A DNA stretch of 64,000 bases from Candidula unifasciata (taxonomy: Eukaryota > Mollusca > Gastropoda > Stylommatophora > Geomitridae): assembly GCA_905116865.2 (NCBI GenBank), contig CAJHNH020007013.1, positions 18,501-82,500 of the forward strand. The letters run 5' to 3'. Below the pieces are notes generated by a model. That model saw nothing but the letters and a program-made list of their open reading frames with translations, did not search any database and was not told where the DNA came from. How positions within the stretch are numbered: the stretch's first letter is position 1; every line of letters begins with the position of its first letter. This document shows, one piece after another, positions 21,271 to 32,879 of the stretch. Position numbers and translations under genes: made by a program.

Positions 21271-23155
21271 CTTTCCAGGTTGTTTATGTTTCTGACAGTA
21301 AAATGAAAACATCTCTGTGTCTTTTGTACCTGCTCTACACAATACATATGTGAACCTGGCCAACAAGGAAGTGTTAAGGAAAAGGATATGTATTTTTTTT
21401 AAGTATACTTTATAAAAGTAATTCGCGCCCACATAATAAATGGCGTTTACACTTGTCAGGCTCTCTAGAAGACCGGGTTGCATTGTTCTCCTGGCAATGG
21501 CGAGTGTGACTGGCAAGACCAGCTCGCGTTAAAAAGAATATTTCATAAAAATAAGCATGAGATTTCAGCACACCTAATAATAAAGTTGGTCTGGAAAGTT
21601 ACCTGAAGGCATTGGCAGCGTAGAGGCGACATCGCTACCTTTCATACTCTGCAGTCATGTATTAGTATCCTTCCTCTGAAGCATTCCGAGCCCTTGGGGT
21701 TCATGACCCTACTCCAATCCTCTCTGTGATTGGCATTGTCTTTCGTGTTGATGACAGGATATTTGTAGATCTGCTTGTATATTAGCTCCCCACCGTTTTC
21801 TTGGTCAGTCTGCAATGCGGTGCACAAGTACTGCTTTTACGGAGATTTCTGAGGACTGTAGCCGGGGCTACTGAGTTTGTGCTTTCTGCTACACTCTCAG
21901 CAAGCGTCTAGCCGTTCCGTGGCGAGACACTGAAACATATGGCTTAAACCTGGTGCAATGAAGTCGAGCCTCTCAGCGCTATCTTCAACACATTTACCTT
22001 ATAAACCCCAAAACCTTAACAATAACACTTTAAAGAGAAAAAAAAAAAAAACCCACATGATATACTGTCTCTAGAGCAGTGGCACCAATCCTTCTCAGGT
22101 CATGCACCTGGTCAGTAAATAGTTTTGACCTAGCAACTCGTGTCAGTTTGTTTTTCTTTGAATCCGTCTCCATAGGGATTCGAACACATTACCACCGGTC
22201 AGAAGGGGTGATTTCAAATGTTAAATCCGGAATCTTCTATTTGTGAATCTGCACCAGAGTAGCATGGTAGGCGTACCGAATTAACGAACAAACGAGCGAA
22301 CTTTATTTCCAAAGGGTTAAGAATTGGGGACACAGGCCCGAGCTACATTCTGCCCTTCTGGCGATATATATAATGCCCTAATGTCGCAACCGTTTTATAT
22401 TACGGCGGTTAATCACTGAACACTTTAAAATAAGTAAGTTAAACAAAAAAAAAAAAAAAAAGAAAGCTGACTCATATTAGTTGAATTCAATATAACCAGG
22501 CTAAGACACGTCAGAATAAATAGAAGCCTGGAATAATAACGTTGAAAATTTGAAAATTTCTGGAGAATAAAAAAAAAAAATCATTTTGATAAAATCGCAT
22601 TCGTGAAAAAAATACAATTTTTGATGAGGTCCCTTCAGATAATGAGGCCTTAAGTGTTAGCTTACTTAGCTTATTCGCAGATACTGTCCTGGTTGGTTGT
22701 TATGATCTCAGTCTCCTAAAGGTAAGGAAAGGATCAAGCAGTAGTGACACTAGCTAGGATCATCAGACTAGTATGATCACTGCCAACAGACACTTGATGT
22801 CCATTACAGCCTCAATCTATCATCTTTGAGGCGTACACAGAAAAAAACGGCGGGGGGGGGGGGGGGTTGCATGAAGATTTAGGGCCGCAATTCTAGTGCT
22901 CCACTCACTGTGCAGGTTAGCATTTTAATTGTTTCGCACCGACACTAAAATTACCTGTAACATTGCCGAAGATTTGACCATATGTCTCCAGCACGACAAC
23001 TCAGCGTTCTTATCCGTTCAGCCAGACAGTCCACATTCCCGACAAGAGCCAGGCGCAAAGAGATAATTACCTTGATCTTCTTCCTCTTCTTTTTAGAGTC
23101 GATACCGTGTGGCGTTGGTAGTCACGTCATTCCTCAACCTTCTGTCTCGTGTACT
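21271..23155. other. Intronic stretch, mostly unique
   Basis: Contains A-rich runs (22035, 22445, 22570), a G tract (22852-22866) and a block at 22285-22375 (ttccaaagggttaagaattg) shared with 26218-26285 as an unnamed repeat. No exon was found. Confidence 0.5.
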
Positions 23156-23159
23156 TTCA

Positions 23160-23500
23160 GTCAACTCTGACACAGATGATCCTCCATGTTAAGGTGTTCG
23201 ACTGTCCAGCATCTGTTACCTCTGTCTCCCACTGCCTCTCCCCCCCCCCCCCCCCCAACTTTCCTACCTACACGATGTACTCCAGTTTTCTCCCTTTCAT
23301 CACATGACCAAAGAATGTTTTTTTTCTGATGTGGGCAATGAGTTCTCTTCATGAGTCAGTTTCTTTCAAGACGTCATCATTACTTTAAACAAAAACCTGT
23401 CACGGGTATTCTCATCATTCGTCTATGAAAACAAATCTTCGCTGCTTCCAAAAACGTTTTCACTAATTCACTGTCCATGATTCACATCGGTATATCATTA
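23160..23500 (-). mobile_element. RTE-like LINE C-terminal remnant
   Basis: Minus-strand text (RRMMRIPV, then a degraded GDRGNRCWTVEHLNMEDH) parallels the copy at 17280-17690. It is interrupted by a C tract at about 23240. Confidence 0.6.
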
Positions 23501-23508
23501 TAGTAAAG

Positions 23509-23765
23509 TAAAGATCCATTTTCACGCGTTTAGGCGCATCGCACATATGGAAAGAGCACCCACATTTTTACAGACCAATCGGCACTAGATGGGTAATGTG
23601 GTCAATATTACGCCGGGAGACTTTACTTCCCCAAGACATGCATCCCAGTACCTATTTCAGGCTAGGTCGACCTGCGACGCCTCATACAATGATAAAAAAT
23701 CCACGCAGCAGTGGGTTACGATCGAGGTATGTCTAAATTACCAGTCGGACTCGCAATGCCTAGCC
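23509..23765 (-). mobile_element. SINE family B, variant subfamily
   Basis: Near match to the copy at 5120-5360, including ccaatcggcactagatgggt, aggctaggtcgacctgcgac and aaaatccacgcagcagtggg. Confidence 0.7.
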
Positions 23766-24334
23766 GAGGACGCCACCTTATATAAATACAGGATTTGGGT
23801 GAAACTAACGTTGATCTTCACAAACAATGTAGGTCACGTTTCATTCATAAATTTGTTGGGCTGGACTACTTCCAGCAGGTTACGGGTGTGCCGCTCTGTT
23901 GTTCCGCTCTGCTTTCTGGATTGTCTTGCATTTAAGTTTTTATTCTGAGAAAGAGAATGCCTGTGACATAGTTTGCAGCACTCCCAAGGGGGTTTGTGTT
24001 AGACCCAGTGTGTCCATGTTTTTGGAGTGGTAAAAGCGCTGGCGTGCTGAAATATACAACACGCAATATCAATGGCATTGTGAAAAAAAAACCGTAACCT
24101 TGTGCCAAGGTCACATGGCTCAAGGTTTGTCAGTCAGAAATGAGCTAGTGTGTAACACTGTGTAAATGGGGAACCTACGTAGTTTTTACCAAGGATTTAT
24201 ATAATTACCCTGATAGCTACGCTATTTTGATAAGGCAGGACAAGAATATGGCAATTTTTGCGAATCTGGTATTCGTGGGAGATGGCGAAAGGCGACCGCC
24301 TATATTTATCGACACGGCACTTAATTGTGATAAT

Positions 24335-24700
24335 GATACATGATAGAGGTTCCGGGTTTAATCCCAAGTAAGGGCTGTGATTTTTTTCACGTGGACTTAG
24401 CCTTCTAGTAATTCCCCCTGTTCTATGGATAGTGAGATCGGACTCCCGCGAGCATTGTTGCGTACGTAAAAAATCCTTTGCTAGTTAGAAATCGAAAAGA
24501 GTAGCCTAACGGCGCTGCCCGGAAAAAAAATTTGGAGTTAAAAAAAAACCCCAACGTATTTTAACATCCTCGCCGGTGCTACAGAGCCTGTGCACTGTGC
24601 TGAGCTGTTTCAGACTCAGACCTGAGCTAGAAGAAGAACGGCGCACTTATGGGTTACAACCCTTGTGCCATGATGTTGATCCGTTGCTCACACTTCAAAC
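24335..24700 (+). mobile_element. tRNA-derived SINE, family F
   Basis: Carries gaggttccgggtttaatccc (B box), tagtgagatcggactcccgc, aatcgaaaagagtagcctaa and the 3' block ggtgctacagagcctgtgca. It is the most complete family F copy here. Confidence 0.75.
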
Positions 24701-24934
24701 TTCAATGATACCTAAGACTGTCGCAAAAGTCATATTTAACGATACACGGTGCATGGGCTACCTTACATCCATCCCTGTCTTCAAATGTGCTCTAAGTGTG
24801 TAAAAAAAAAAAACTAAAGCTATGACTAATGGTTAAAACAGTAACGGATCAGCGAAGCGTGACAAATAAGCGTATCAAAAATATGCAGGTGAAACATGTT
24901 CCTGTTTAAATCTGAATATGACGTACACAATAAC

Positions 24935-25145
24935 TCCGACTGACTGACTTTATCCCACCAGGATGGTAAATTGAGCGATAAACACCCGGTGACACAAAGT
25001 GCCACTATTCGGGTGAGGATCACCCGAGGAAAGGTCCAACAAACCCCGTTTAACCGTTAGGTTATATTAGGGCCCCCGACTACAGACAGGGCGGGGCTTC
25101 AAAGTAACGAAAAACTGCACCCCACATAGGGACAACGAAGAAACA
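24935..25145. repeat. Interspersed repeat, family E
   Basis: Shares gataaacacccggtgacaca, aaagtgccac, gggtgaggatcaccc and the ggcggggcttcaaa block with 27092-27315, in the same orientation. No coding capacity and no clear ends. Confidence 0.7.
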
Positions 25146-25284
25146 AAATTAGAACACCAGAGTCCGTGGTTTAGGAGCAACGAATACTGTTTATTAGTTC
25201 CGAAATACAAGTTACTAATTCATTCGCGAACGGTTTGACAACAAACCGATTGTATTGTCTTTCAACAACCGTAATACCTGTATG

Positions 25285-25510
25285 ACTAGGTAGCTGCGTG
25301 GTCTCGGGGCAAAGCGTACGTCTCGGGTGCTAGAGGTCCCGGGTTCAGGCCGCGATGAAGGGTGGGATTTTTTTTTACGTGAACTTCTAGTAATTTCCCC
25401 TATTCTTTAGATAGTAATATCGGACGCTCATGTGTATTGTCGCGCCCGTAATACAAAAAAATCCATTGGCAGTTTGAAATCGAAAAGAGCAGCCTAACGC
25501 AGCTACCCGT
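25285..25510 (+). mobile_element. SINE family F, 3'-truncated
   Basis: The head reads taggtagctgcgtggtctcg and ggtcccgggttcaggccgcg, followed by the family F body up to gaaaagagcagcctaac. The 3' block with ctacagagcctgtgcac is missing. Confidence 0.7.
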
Positions 25511-26118
25511 CCCACAATAGGGGCCCCGGAACCCAAAGGGCAAGATAATGTATTGATTGGTACTCAAAGAAAGAAGTAGAAAGATTTAAGGACTTACTAG
25601 ACAACATACGTTCAAAAGCTATAGTTATTCTGACAGGAATCGAACCTATTACCGCCAAATGCAATTAAGCTGGCACATATAGCCCAATCTTTGCCAAACG
25701 TTTGGCACAAATGAACCAGACCATAAATATAACAGTCTGGACATCTGACCAACAGGGTCAACACCAGAAGATAAATGAAGTCTTCAGGCACGTGGCCCGT
25801 TCATAGACAGCTCAAGTAGACTGACATCCACAGGTAACCGTTGAAGTAGTAACACAACACAGGGGATGAACAGGATAAAAGGAAAGAAGACAACAAAAAG
25901 AATCCTCGCGTGGGTTCTGGTGCAATATGAGGGTGGAGGGTACAACCCCACTGCTCCTTAACAAGCAGGTCACCATAAAAAAAAATTAAAAAAAAAATTA
26001 TTATATTTGCTGAAATCAAATGTAATTGAAAGTCCCACAGCCTAGCTGTAAACTACAACACAACTTGTCACCCACCCTTTTAAGGGCGAACACAGCAGCT
26101 GCAGGAGCAGCTGACGAA

Positions 26119-26200
26119 AAAGAAGTAAGAAGAAGAAGAAGAAGAAGAAAAAAGAAGAAGAAGAAGAAGAAAAAAAAGAAGAAGAAGGAGAAGAAGAAGA
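26119..26200. repeat. (GAA)n tract with interruptions
   Basis: About 80 bp of GAA/AAG triplets with short A runs, followed by a (CGAA)n stretch and the unnamed repeat seen at 22285. Confidence 0.9.
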
Positions 26201-26405
26201 ACGAACTAACGAACGAACGAAATTTATTTTCAAAGGGTTACAAATTGGGCACGCAGACCCGTCTGATATTCGGCCCTTCTAAGCACTCATTTTCCAGAGT
26301 ACCAATGCCTGTTATCTAAAATGCATGTTATGGATATAATAAAGAAATATACATTATAGAATAATGCATACACACATCATGTGTAGACAATCTTACACAC
26401 ACACA

Positions 26406-26407
<2 letters not shown>

Positions 26408-26471
<64 letters not shown>
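26408..26471. repeat. (TA)n microsatellite
   Basis: About 32 TA repeats followed by a CATA-rich region to about 26640. Confidence 0.95.
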
Positions 26472-26473
<2 letters not shown>

Positions 26474-26652
26474 TCACATTCTCATACATGCACACTCATA
26501 TACAGACATACCTAATACATACATACATACGTAAACGCATCTACATATATACACAAACAGAAAAGACACACACATACATTCCATACATACACACCTACAC
26601 ATGCATGCATGCAAGTAGAGACACCCACAACCACACATTTACACTCACATGT

Positions 26653-26755
26653 AAAGAAGAAGAAGAAGAAGAATAAAAAGAAGAAGAAAAAGAAGAAGAA
26701 GAAGAAGAAGAAGAAGAAGAAGAAGAAGAAGAAGAAGAAGAAGAAGAAGAAGAAG

Positions 26756-26787
<32 letters not shown>

Positions 26788-26945
26788 TAAAAAGAAGAAG
26801 AAAAAGAAGAAGAAGAAGAAGAAGAAGAAGAAGAAGAAGAAGAAGAAGAAGAAGAAGAAGAAGAAGAAGAAGAAGAAGAAGAAGAAGAAGAAGAAGAAGA
26901 AGAAGAAGAAGAAGAAGAAGAAGAAGAAGAAGAAGAAGAAGAAGA
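26653..26945. repeat. Long (GAA)n tract
   Basis: Roughly 95 GAA triplets with two short ATAAAA interruptions (about 26672 and 26787), purine-only on the plus strand. It lies in the 10.4-kb intron of the unrecognised gene, on the non-template side for that gene's transcript as TTC. Confidence 0.95.
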
Positions 26946-27091
26946 CGAACTGCATGGTCACAAATGTATAGCAGAAACACAAGAAACCCAAACAATTAAC
27001 ACAAATAGACAGCCTACTGTGACAACACTCTCTCTACAACATGGTAGCTAGCAGCTGGAAACCAACAGAACAGATTGAAAAGACACGCAGC

Positions 27092-27315
27092 AGCTCTGAC
27101 TGACTGACTTTCTACCCCACCAGGACATCACACAAGCGATAAACACCCGATAACACAAAGTGCCACCATGCGGATGAGGATCGCCGTGGAGAGGTCCCAG
27201 AAACCGCGTTCAGACAATTGGCCATATTTATGGTCTGCCTATATTGCGGCCCCTGGCAAAATCCAGGGTGGGGCTTCAAAAAACCAAAAAATTTCATCCT
27301 AAAAAGGACGAAAAT
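27092..27315. repeat. Interspersed repeat, family E
   Basis: Second copy of the block at 24935-25145. Shares gcgataaacacccgataaca and the gtggggcttcaaaaaacc end. Confidence 0.7.
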
Positions 27316-27382
27316 GGATTATAATAATGCAATAATGATCGAGCAGCAGCTCGAAGAAAGCCTACATTTATAGTATTGATAG

Positions 27383-27603
27383 GCCCGGCTCTCTAGCGTA
27401 GTTGGCTAAACCGGACTGCGTGGTGAGCGGGTGACGAACTCCTTGTGGTCCGTGTTCACTTCCGGGGGTAGGCAGAAAAGCCACATTTCTCCCAGATTTA
27501 CGGTATTTATCATGGAATCAAGGCCGAAAGGTTGCGATATCCATAGCACCGAGCCAAAGCGTTAACAACTCATTGTTTCTGGATATTTAAAAAAGAAAAA
27601 AAA
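27383..27603 (+). mobile_element. tRNA-derived SINE, family A, with 13-bp duplication
   Basis: Flanked by atagtattgatag at 27370-27382 and 27604-27616. The head reads gcccggctctctagcgtagt with ttggctaaac (A box). The body matches the copies at 21042 and 33686. The clean duplication points to a recent insertion. Confidence 0.92.
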
Positions 27604-28190
27604 ATAGTATTGATAGGAAACGTTGTTGTGGTGTCAGTCAATCAGCTGCCTTCTCAAAAATTAATCAAGTAACAGAAAGTGTATTGATCGGCACTCATAG
27701 AAAGAAGTAGAAAGATAGAACACGCCTTCTCAAAAATGAAGTTTGGCTACCCGAGATCTCGCATCCGCGTTCTCTCTTGTCCTAGTTGTACACTTTTTCA
27801 ATCTGCTGTTCGTCCATATTTTGACGTTGTCCTACCACATGTTACGTTATCTATCTCTTGCTGTCTTGTTTTAAAAATTGTTATTCTTTTATTGTCGCTA
27901 GAATATTACAATTGTCTCGTTTTTGTTTTTGTTTCAGTAATTCTATTTTCATTCGTTGTTAGTCTTTCCATAAGATCTATATTTGATTGTTTTTGTTGTG
28001 ATATGCACTAATTGTTTGAGGCCTCGATAAAGTGGTTTTGTGGACGAATCCTTAGGTCTGGAGTAAGGCCTGAATTATACATGATGAAGGCCTATGCTGT
28101 ATAATGCTCCGAGGCCATTACGGTTTTGAATAATGTCAGCTAACCTCACCGCCCCCCCCCCCCAACCCCCCACACACACAAAAATTCTTT

Positions 28191-28233
<43 letters not shown>

Positions 28234-28603
28234 GACTTTGAAATAAATTAATAATACAATTATATTGTCGTTTAATGTATATTAACAGAAATAAAAAAGA
28301 ACTGCTTTGCTTAATCACAAAAACTATTTTATATAATCTCTTAATAGTTGTAAATTACAACTTCAAACATGTTATGAAACGGTGGAAGCTAACGTGTATC
28401 GCTAAGTCAACCATTTACCAATTAGGCAGCCAACTAATCGCTAAGTCAAACATTAACCAATCAGGCAACCGAACAACCAGTCACACACGCACCAACCAGC
28501 AAGCCAACACATTTCTAAGTCAACCATCCACCAATCAGTAAACCAATCAAACACAACGTTAATCACCCACCACACCGGCAAAGCGACAAACCATTAGGTT
28601 ACC

Positions 28604-28604
<1 letters not shown>

Positions 28605-28640
<36 letters not shown>

Positions 28641-28652
28641 TTTTTTTTTTTT
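28605..28652. repeat. C36-T12 homopolymer block
   Basis: 36 C followed by 12 T, directly before a GAA-rich tract at 28667-28813. Confidence 0.9.
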
Positions 28653-28666
28653 CTACCCAGGTAAGA

Positions 28667-28710
28667 AAGAAGAAAAAGAAGAAGCAGAAGCAGAAAAAGA
28701 AGAAGAAGCA

Positions 28711-28741
<31 letters not shown>

Positions 28742-28813
28742 AAGAAGAAGAAGAAGAAGAAGAAGAAGAAGAAGAAGAAAAAGAAAAAGAAGAAGAAGAA
28801 GAAGAAGAAGAAG
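28667..28813. repeat. (GAA)n tract
   Basis: About 145 bp of GAA triplets with GCA and AAAA interruptions. Flanking DNA on both sides carries degenerate aaccaatcaggcaacc-type repeats (28380-28560, 28815-28910). Confidence 0.92.
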
Positions 28814-28914
28814 AAACCACCAACCAGTCAAATAACCAGACACGCTACTAACCAACAACCAGCTAACAAAGCAACTAACGAACCAGGTAATCAACTAACC
28901 TGTCAACTAAAAAC

Positions 28915-29515
28915 TTGACGACCATTAGAGTTTTATTTATCTTCGCCAATGTTATAAATTATACGGTCTATTCATAACCATGCCAAATGATTGTATGTAT
29001 ACTTAAATAATACTTGTACATGAACAATTGATCGCTAAATGTGAAAGATATAAGAACTACCCTAAAAAACCGTTCAAAAAATTGTTTCTCTGTAATAAAA
29101 CCGCAAAAATCCGAAGATATTCCACAGTTGTTCAAACATATAGGTTATTAACTACTTCAGCGTATACTTGAAAAGTTCCGGTTGCGATGGTCTAGCTTCT
29201 CTGTTCTGGCCTGTCCTGTGTGAGACAACAATCTTAGGTTTAGCATTTCTTGAAATATGGGACACATGATTTAGTCAAGGATTAAGTTTGGCAAATTACG
29301 CACTACTAAAGAAATGATTCAGCCATTCATTAGATATAGTAAATGACGCATTGCTAGAGAAATGATTCGGCCATTTAAGCGTGTGCCATATCCGGTTTGC
29401 ATGGCAAAACCCATTCTGTAACAGACTAGCCGGCATGTAATGGATGATATAATGAACATCAAGCTGGCCAGGTTAACTGCATTTCCTGGTAGGAATTCGA
29501 GATAAGTTTTGAAGG
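28915..29515. other. Intronic stretch, no gene recognised
   Basis: Holds a local duplication (gatagtaaatgacgcattgc near 29335 against ttggcaaattacgcactact near 29290). No exon-like frame was found. Confidence 0.45.
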
Positions 29516-29519
29516 TCTG

Positions 29520-29745
29520 TGGCTTAGGCCTTGCGAACGTGCTTCGTAATGCTGGAGTGCTGGGTTCGATCTCAGCTGCGGGCGATTTGCCTTGCTTTGG
29601 TTTTGACAGTGGTACCGAGAGCTGACCGTTCAGTTGTAATGGCAAAACTACTGAACCTATAATGTGCCTAGAAAAACCACAACAGCTAAAAAGTGCTAAT
29701 TTTGGTTCTGCAACGTTCTTTAAAGGATAAGCAACTAAATTTTTT
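29520..29745 (+). mobile_element. SINE-like repeat, family H
   Basis: Shares gctgggttcgatctcagctg, gccttgctttggttttgaca and tgcctagaaaaaccacaaca with the 1735 copy. It has a B-box-like ggttcgatctc. Confidence 0.65.
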
Positions 29746-29786
29746 TCCCCTCAACACAAGACCATCCCTCAGCCGTTAGGGGAGCT

Positions 29787-30565
29787 GAACATGGTAGGCG
29801 TGGTGTTTGTGTCACATTTCCTAACATGGTAGGTGTGCTGTTTGTGTCCCATTTCCCAACATGATAGGTGTGGTGTTTGTGTCACATTTCCCAAAATGGT
29901 AGGCGTGGTGTTTGTGTCACATTTCCCAACATGGTAGGCGTGGTGTTTGTGTCACATTTCCCAACATGGTAGGCCTGGTGATTGTGCCACATTTCCTAAC
30001 ATGGTAGGCGTGGTGTTTGTGTCACATTTCCTAACATGGTAGGCGTGGTGTTTGTGTCACATTTCCCAACATGGTAGGCGTGGTGTTTGTGTCACATTTC
30101 CCAACATGGTAGGCCTGGTGATTGTGCCACATTTCCTAACATGGTAGGCGTGGTGTTTGTGTCACATTTCCCAACATGGTAGGCCTGGTGATTGTGCCAC
30201 ATTTCCTAACATGGTAGGCGTGGTGTTTGTGTCACATTTCCCAACATGGTAGGCGTGGTGTTTGTGTCACATTTCCCAACATGGTAGGCGTGGTGTTTGT
30301 GTCACATTTCCCAACATGGTAGGCCTGGTGATTGTGCCACATTTCCTAACATGGTAGGCGTGGTGTTTGTGTCACATGTCCCAACATGGTAGGCGTGGTG
30401 TTTGTGTCACATTTCCTAATATAGTAGGCGTGGTGTTTGTGCCACATTTCCCAACATGGTAGGCATGTTGATTGTGCCACATTTCCCAACATGGTAGGCG
30501 TGGTGTTTGTGTCACAATTGCCAACATAGTAGGTGTGGTGTTTGTGTCACATTTCCAAACATGGT
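29787..30565. repeat. 35-bp minisatellite
   Basis: About 22 units of 35 bp (aacatggtaggcgtggtgtt, then tgtgtcacatttccc), with a recurring cctggtgattgtgcc variant that suggests block duplication of 3-4 units. Confidence 0.95.
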
Positions 30566-31211
30566 ATCCAATTGCATACGTGGCACAGGCAAATGTTGCA
30601 ATTACGTGAGCAAAAAAATATGTAATATGTTTATGTTGAACAGACATTTTTATAGTGGCCCCTCGAGTCAGCCGAGATATAATTCTTCTTCCTTTTCTTT
30701 TTCTTTTTCTTCTTCAGCTCCTACATCTTTTTTCCTTCCTTTTTCCCACTTTTTATTTTTGGGGTGCTCACAGGCTGCAAACTTCATTAGAAAGTCCTAT
30801 TGTTCGTCAGCTTCTGGTCTTTAGTCCCCTTTCAGAACTTGTATGTTATGTGCTAATCCGTTTTACAGATCTGGTTTATTTGTAAGCAGTCAAGGTCCAC
30901 CCCCCCCCTTCACTCCCCCTCCCCCATATCCACCACACAGGTCGCCTTTCATGACATGCTTATTATGGGGTAGATGCTTTATTCCTTTTCCTCCTAGAGT
31001 GGGCCCCCAGAACCTATACGATGAAGAGGAAGAATAAGAAGATTATGATGATGTTGAAAAACATCAACAAGTACACAAACAAGAACATGATTCTGTTATG
31101 ACTATAGTTGCCATATAACTGTGATTGACACAATAAAAGTGATAACATAGTTGTGTCCATACAAATAAATACTATTATAACAATAGCAAGAAGAATAATG
31201 CCGGTCATTAC

Positions 31212-31387
31212 CTCAGCCGTATCTCTAAAGAAATCTCTGCGCCTCTACAAAGCCGGGCTCGGTAAATGCTGATGTGTGTGGTGTCATCCATGACCCCTTG
31301 CTCCCCCTGAAGCCCTAAAATCACCATCTCATAATTGCTGAAGGTGTTTTCCGGATAATTATCTTCCCGCAACAGCTGATGCTTCAC
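31212..31387 (-). CDS. Unrecognised membrane protein gene, internal exon
   Basis: 176-nt exon, phase 0 in, phase 2 out. The acceptor is TTTATCCAG and the donor GAG|GTAATG. It starts VKHQLLREDNYPENTFSNYE and continues through MVILGLQGEQGVMDDTTHIS to SLEIRL. With the end of the upstream exon (LPNETVGD) the text ETVGDVKHQLL...MVILGLQGEQGVMDD faintly resembles a ubiquitin-like fold (tV-DlK--l ... l-l-G----dD). That is only an impression. Confidence 0.74.
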
Positions 31388-31539
31388 CTGGATAAACCAC
31401 CAAACAATATGTACAATACACAATTGTCCGAAGTTCTTAGGTTTGAATCTAAACGTATCCGGACTTTCAACAACAACAAAAAACTGTGGATCATAGGTTG
31501 ACCCAAAGGTACTAGTTGAAGGTAATTGGAAGTAATGAT

Positions 31540-31999
31540 GGCCGGTGTAATATTGACCATTTCCCCCAGCAAGTGCCGATTGGTTTGTCGAATACAGGTC
31601 CAGGACTATGTGACCCAGCAAGTGCCGATTGGTTTTTCGAATACAGGTCTGGGACTATGTGACCCAGCAAGTGCCGATTGGTTTGTCGAATATAGGTCTG
31701 GGACTATGTGACCCAGCAAGTGCCGATTGGTTTGTCGAATACAGGTCAAGGACTATGTGACCCAGCAAGTGCCGATTGGTTTGTCGAATACAGGTCAAGG
31801 ACTATGTGACCCAGCAAGTGCCGATTGGTTTGTCGAATACAGGTCAAGGACTATGTGACCCAGCAAGTGCCGATTGGTTTGTCGAATACAGGTCAAGGAC
31901 TATGTGACCCAGCAAGTGCCGATTGGTTTGTCGAATATAGGTCAAGGACTATGTGACCCAGCAAGTGCCGATTGGTTTGTCGAATACAGGTCAAGGACT
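31540..31999. repeat. 49-bp satellite made from a SINE fragment
   Basis: 31540-31610 is the 3' part of SINE family B (ccagcaagtgccgattggtt). It then runs directly into about nine tandem 49-bp units, each containing agcaagtgccgattggtttg and tcgaatacaggtcaaggact. The unit corresponds to the SINE segment plus tgtgaccc. It lies about 150 bp upstream of the acceptor of the exon ending at 31387. Confidence 0.88.
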
Positions 32000-32041
32000 A
32001 TGTGACCAAGGTGACCGCAGGCGTGGGCAAGCGTCTTTTAC

Positions 32042-32042
32042 T

Positions 32043-32085
<43 letters not shown>

Positions 32086-32125
32086 TCCCTCACAATCAAG
32101 GCACAGAGGATTATGTCAGGTTCCT

Positions 32126-32179
<54 letters not shown>
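32042..32179. repeat. Two (CA)n microsatellites
   Basis: (CA)n at about 32042-32083 and 32128-32179, separated and followed by copies of tttccctcacaatcaaggca, so the whole block of about 90 bp is itself duplicated (third partial copy to 32270). Confidence 0.93.
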
Positions 32180-32324
32180 GCACACACTTTCCCTCACAAT
32201 CAAGGAACAGAGGATTATATCAGATTTCTCTACACAGACACATACACACACACTTTCCTTCACAATTTAGCCATATCAATATTATCATCCACCCCCCCCC
32301 CCCCCCCAATCCTTCTCCAGCCCA

Positions 32325-32573
32325 CCGCCAACACCGTTGGCGCCTGCGTATCGGAAGGTCGAGGGTTCGCGTTCTGACTTTTTAAAACAATGGCTTTGAC
32401 TCCTAGGTGGACCCAGTCTTGAGTGGGTATCAGGTACAGTCCTGGGAAGTAAAGGCAGCCGGTGTGATGCTGACCACATCAGCCACCAAGGGCCGATTGG
32501 TATATAAAAATATAGGACTAGCCCTACATTCCCAATACGCCTAAAGGCGTGGAAAAGGGTCCTTTACTTTATT
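32325..32573 (+). mobile_element. tRNA-derived SINE, family B
   Basis: Forward copy with head text gcgtatcggaaggtcgaggg, middle ggtggacccagtcttgagtg and tail accaagggccgattggtata to ggtcctttactttattg. Confidence 0.75.
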
Positions 32574-32690
32574 GTTACATCATCTTTACTGTTACATCAT
32601 CTTTACTGTTACATCATCTTTACTGAAACATCATCTTTACTGTTACATCATCTTTACTGTTACATCATCTTTACTTTTACATCACCTGGT
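32568..32690. repeat. 17-bp minisatellite next to a splice donor
   Basis: Seven units of 17 bp (ttacatcatctttactg) end within about 10 bp of the donor of the exon starting at 32701. Confidence 0.92.
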
Positions 32691-32700
32691 ATCAACTTAC

Positions 32701-32846
32701 ATCTCCGACAGTCTCATTTGGTAATCCCACTCTGTCTTCTCGCGGAGTTCCTGCTCTAGAGTTGGGTGGCACCGGCACCAGGATCTCTTTTGTTCTTGCA
32801 TTTGGCATCCGGACGATGACCTTGTCTGTGTCCGCTGTTTCACATT
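32701..32846 (-). CDS. Unrecognised membrane protein gene, internal exon
   Basis: 146-nt exon, phase 1 in, phase 0 out, with acceptor CAATCAG and donor GAT|GTAAGT. It reads (E)CETADTDKVIVRMPNARTKE, then ILVPVPPNSRAG and VGLPNETVGD. The first codon is completed by the G left from the 37759 exon. Minisatellites flank it closely on both sides. Confidence 0.75.
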
Positions 32847-32879
32847 CTGATTGAATACACAAAACACGACGGTTAAACT

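Noticed and set aside
26512..26995. Long poly-Lys, poly-Phe and poly-Leu frames
   Set aside because: Translation of the GAA tract.
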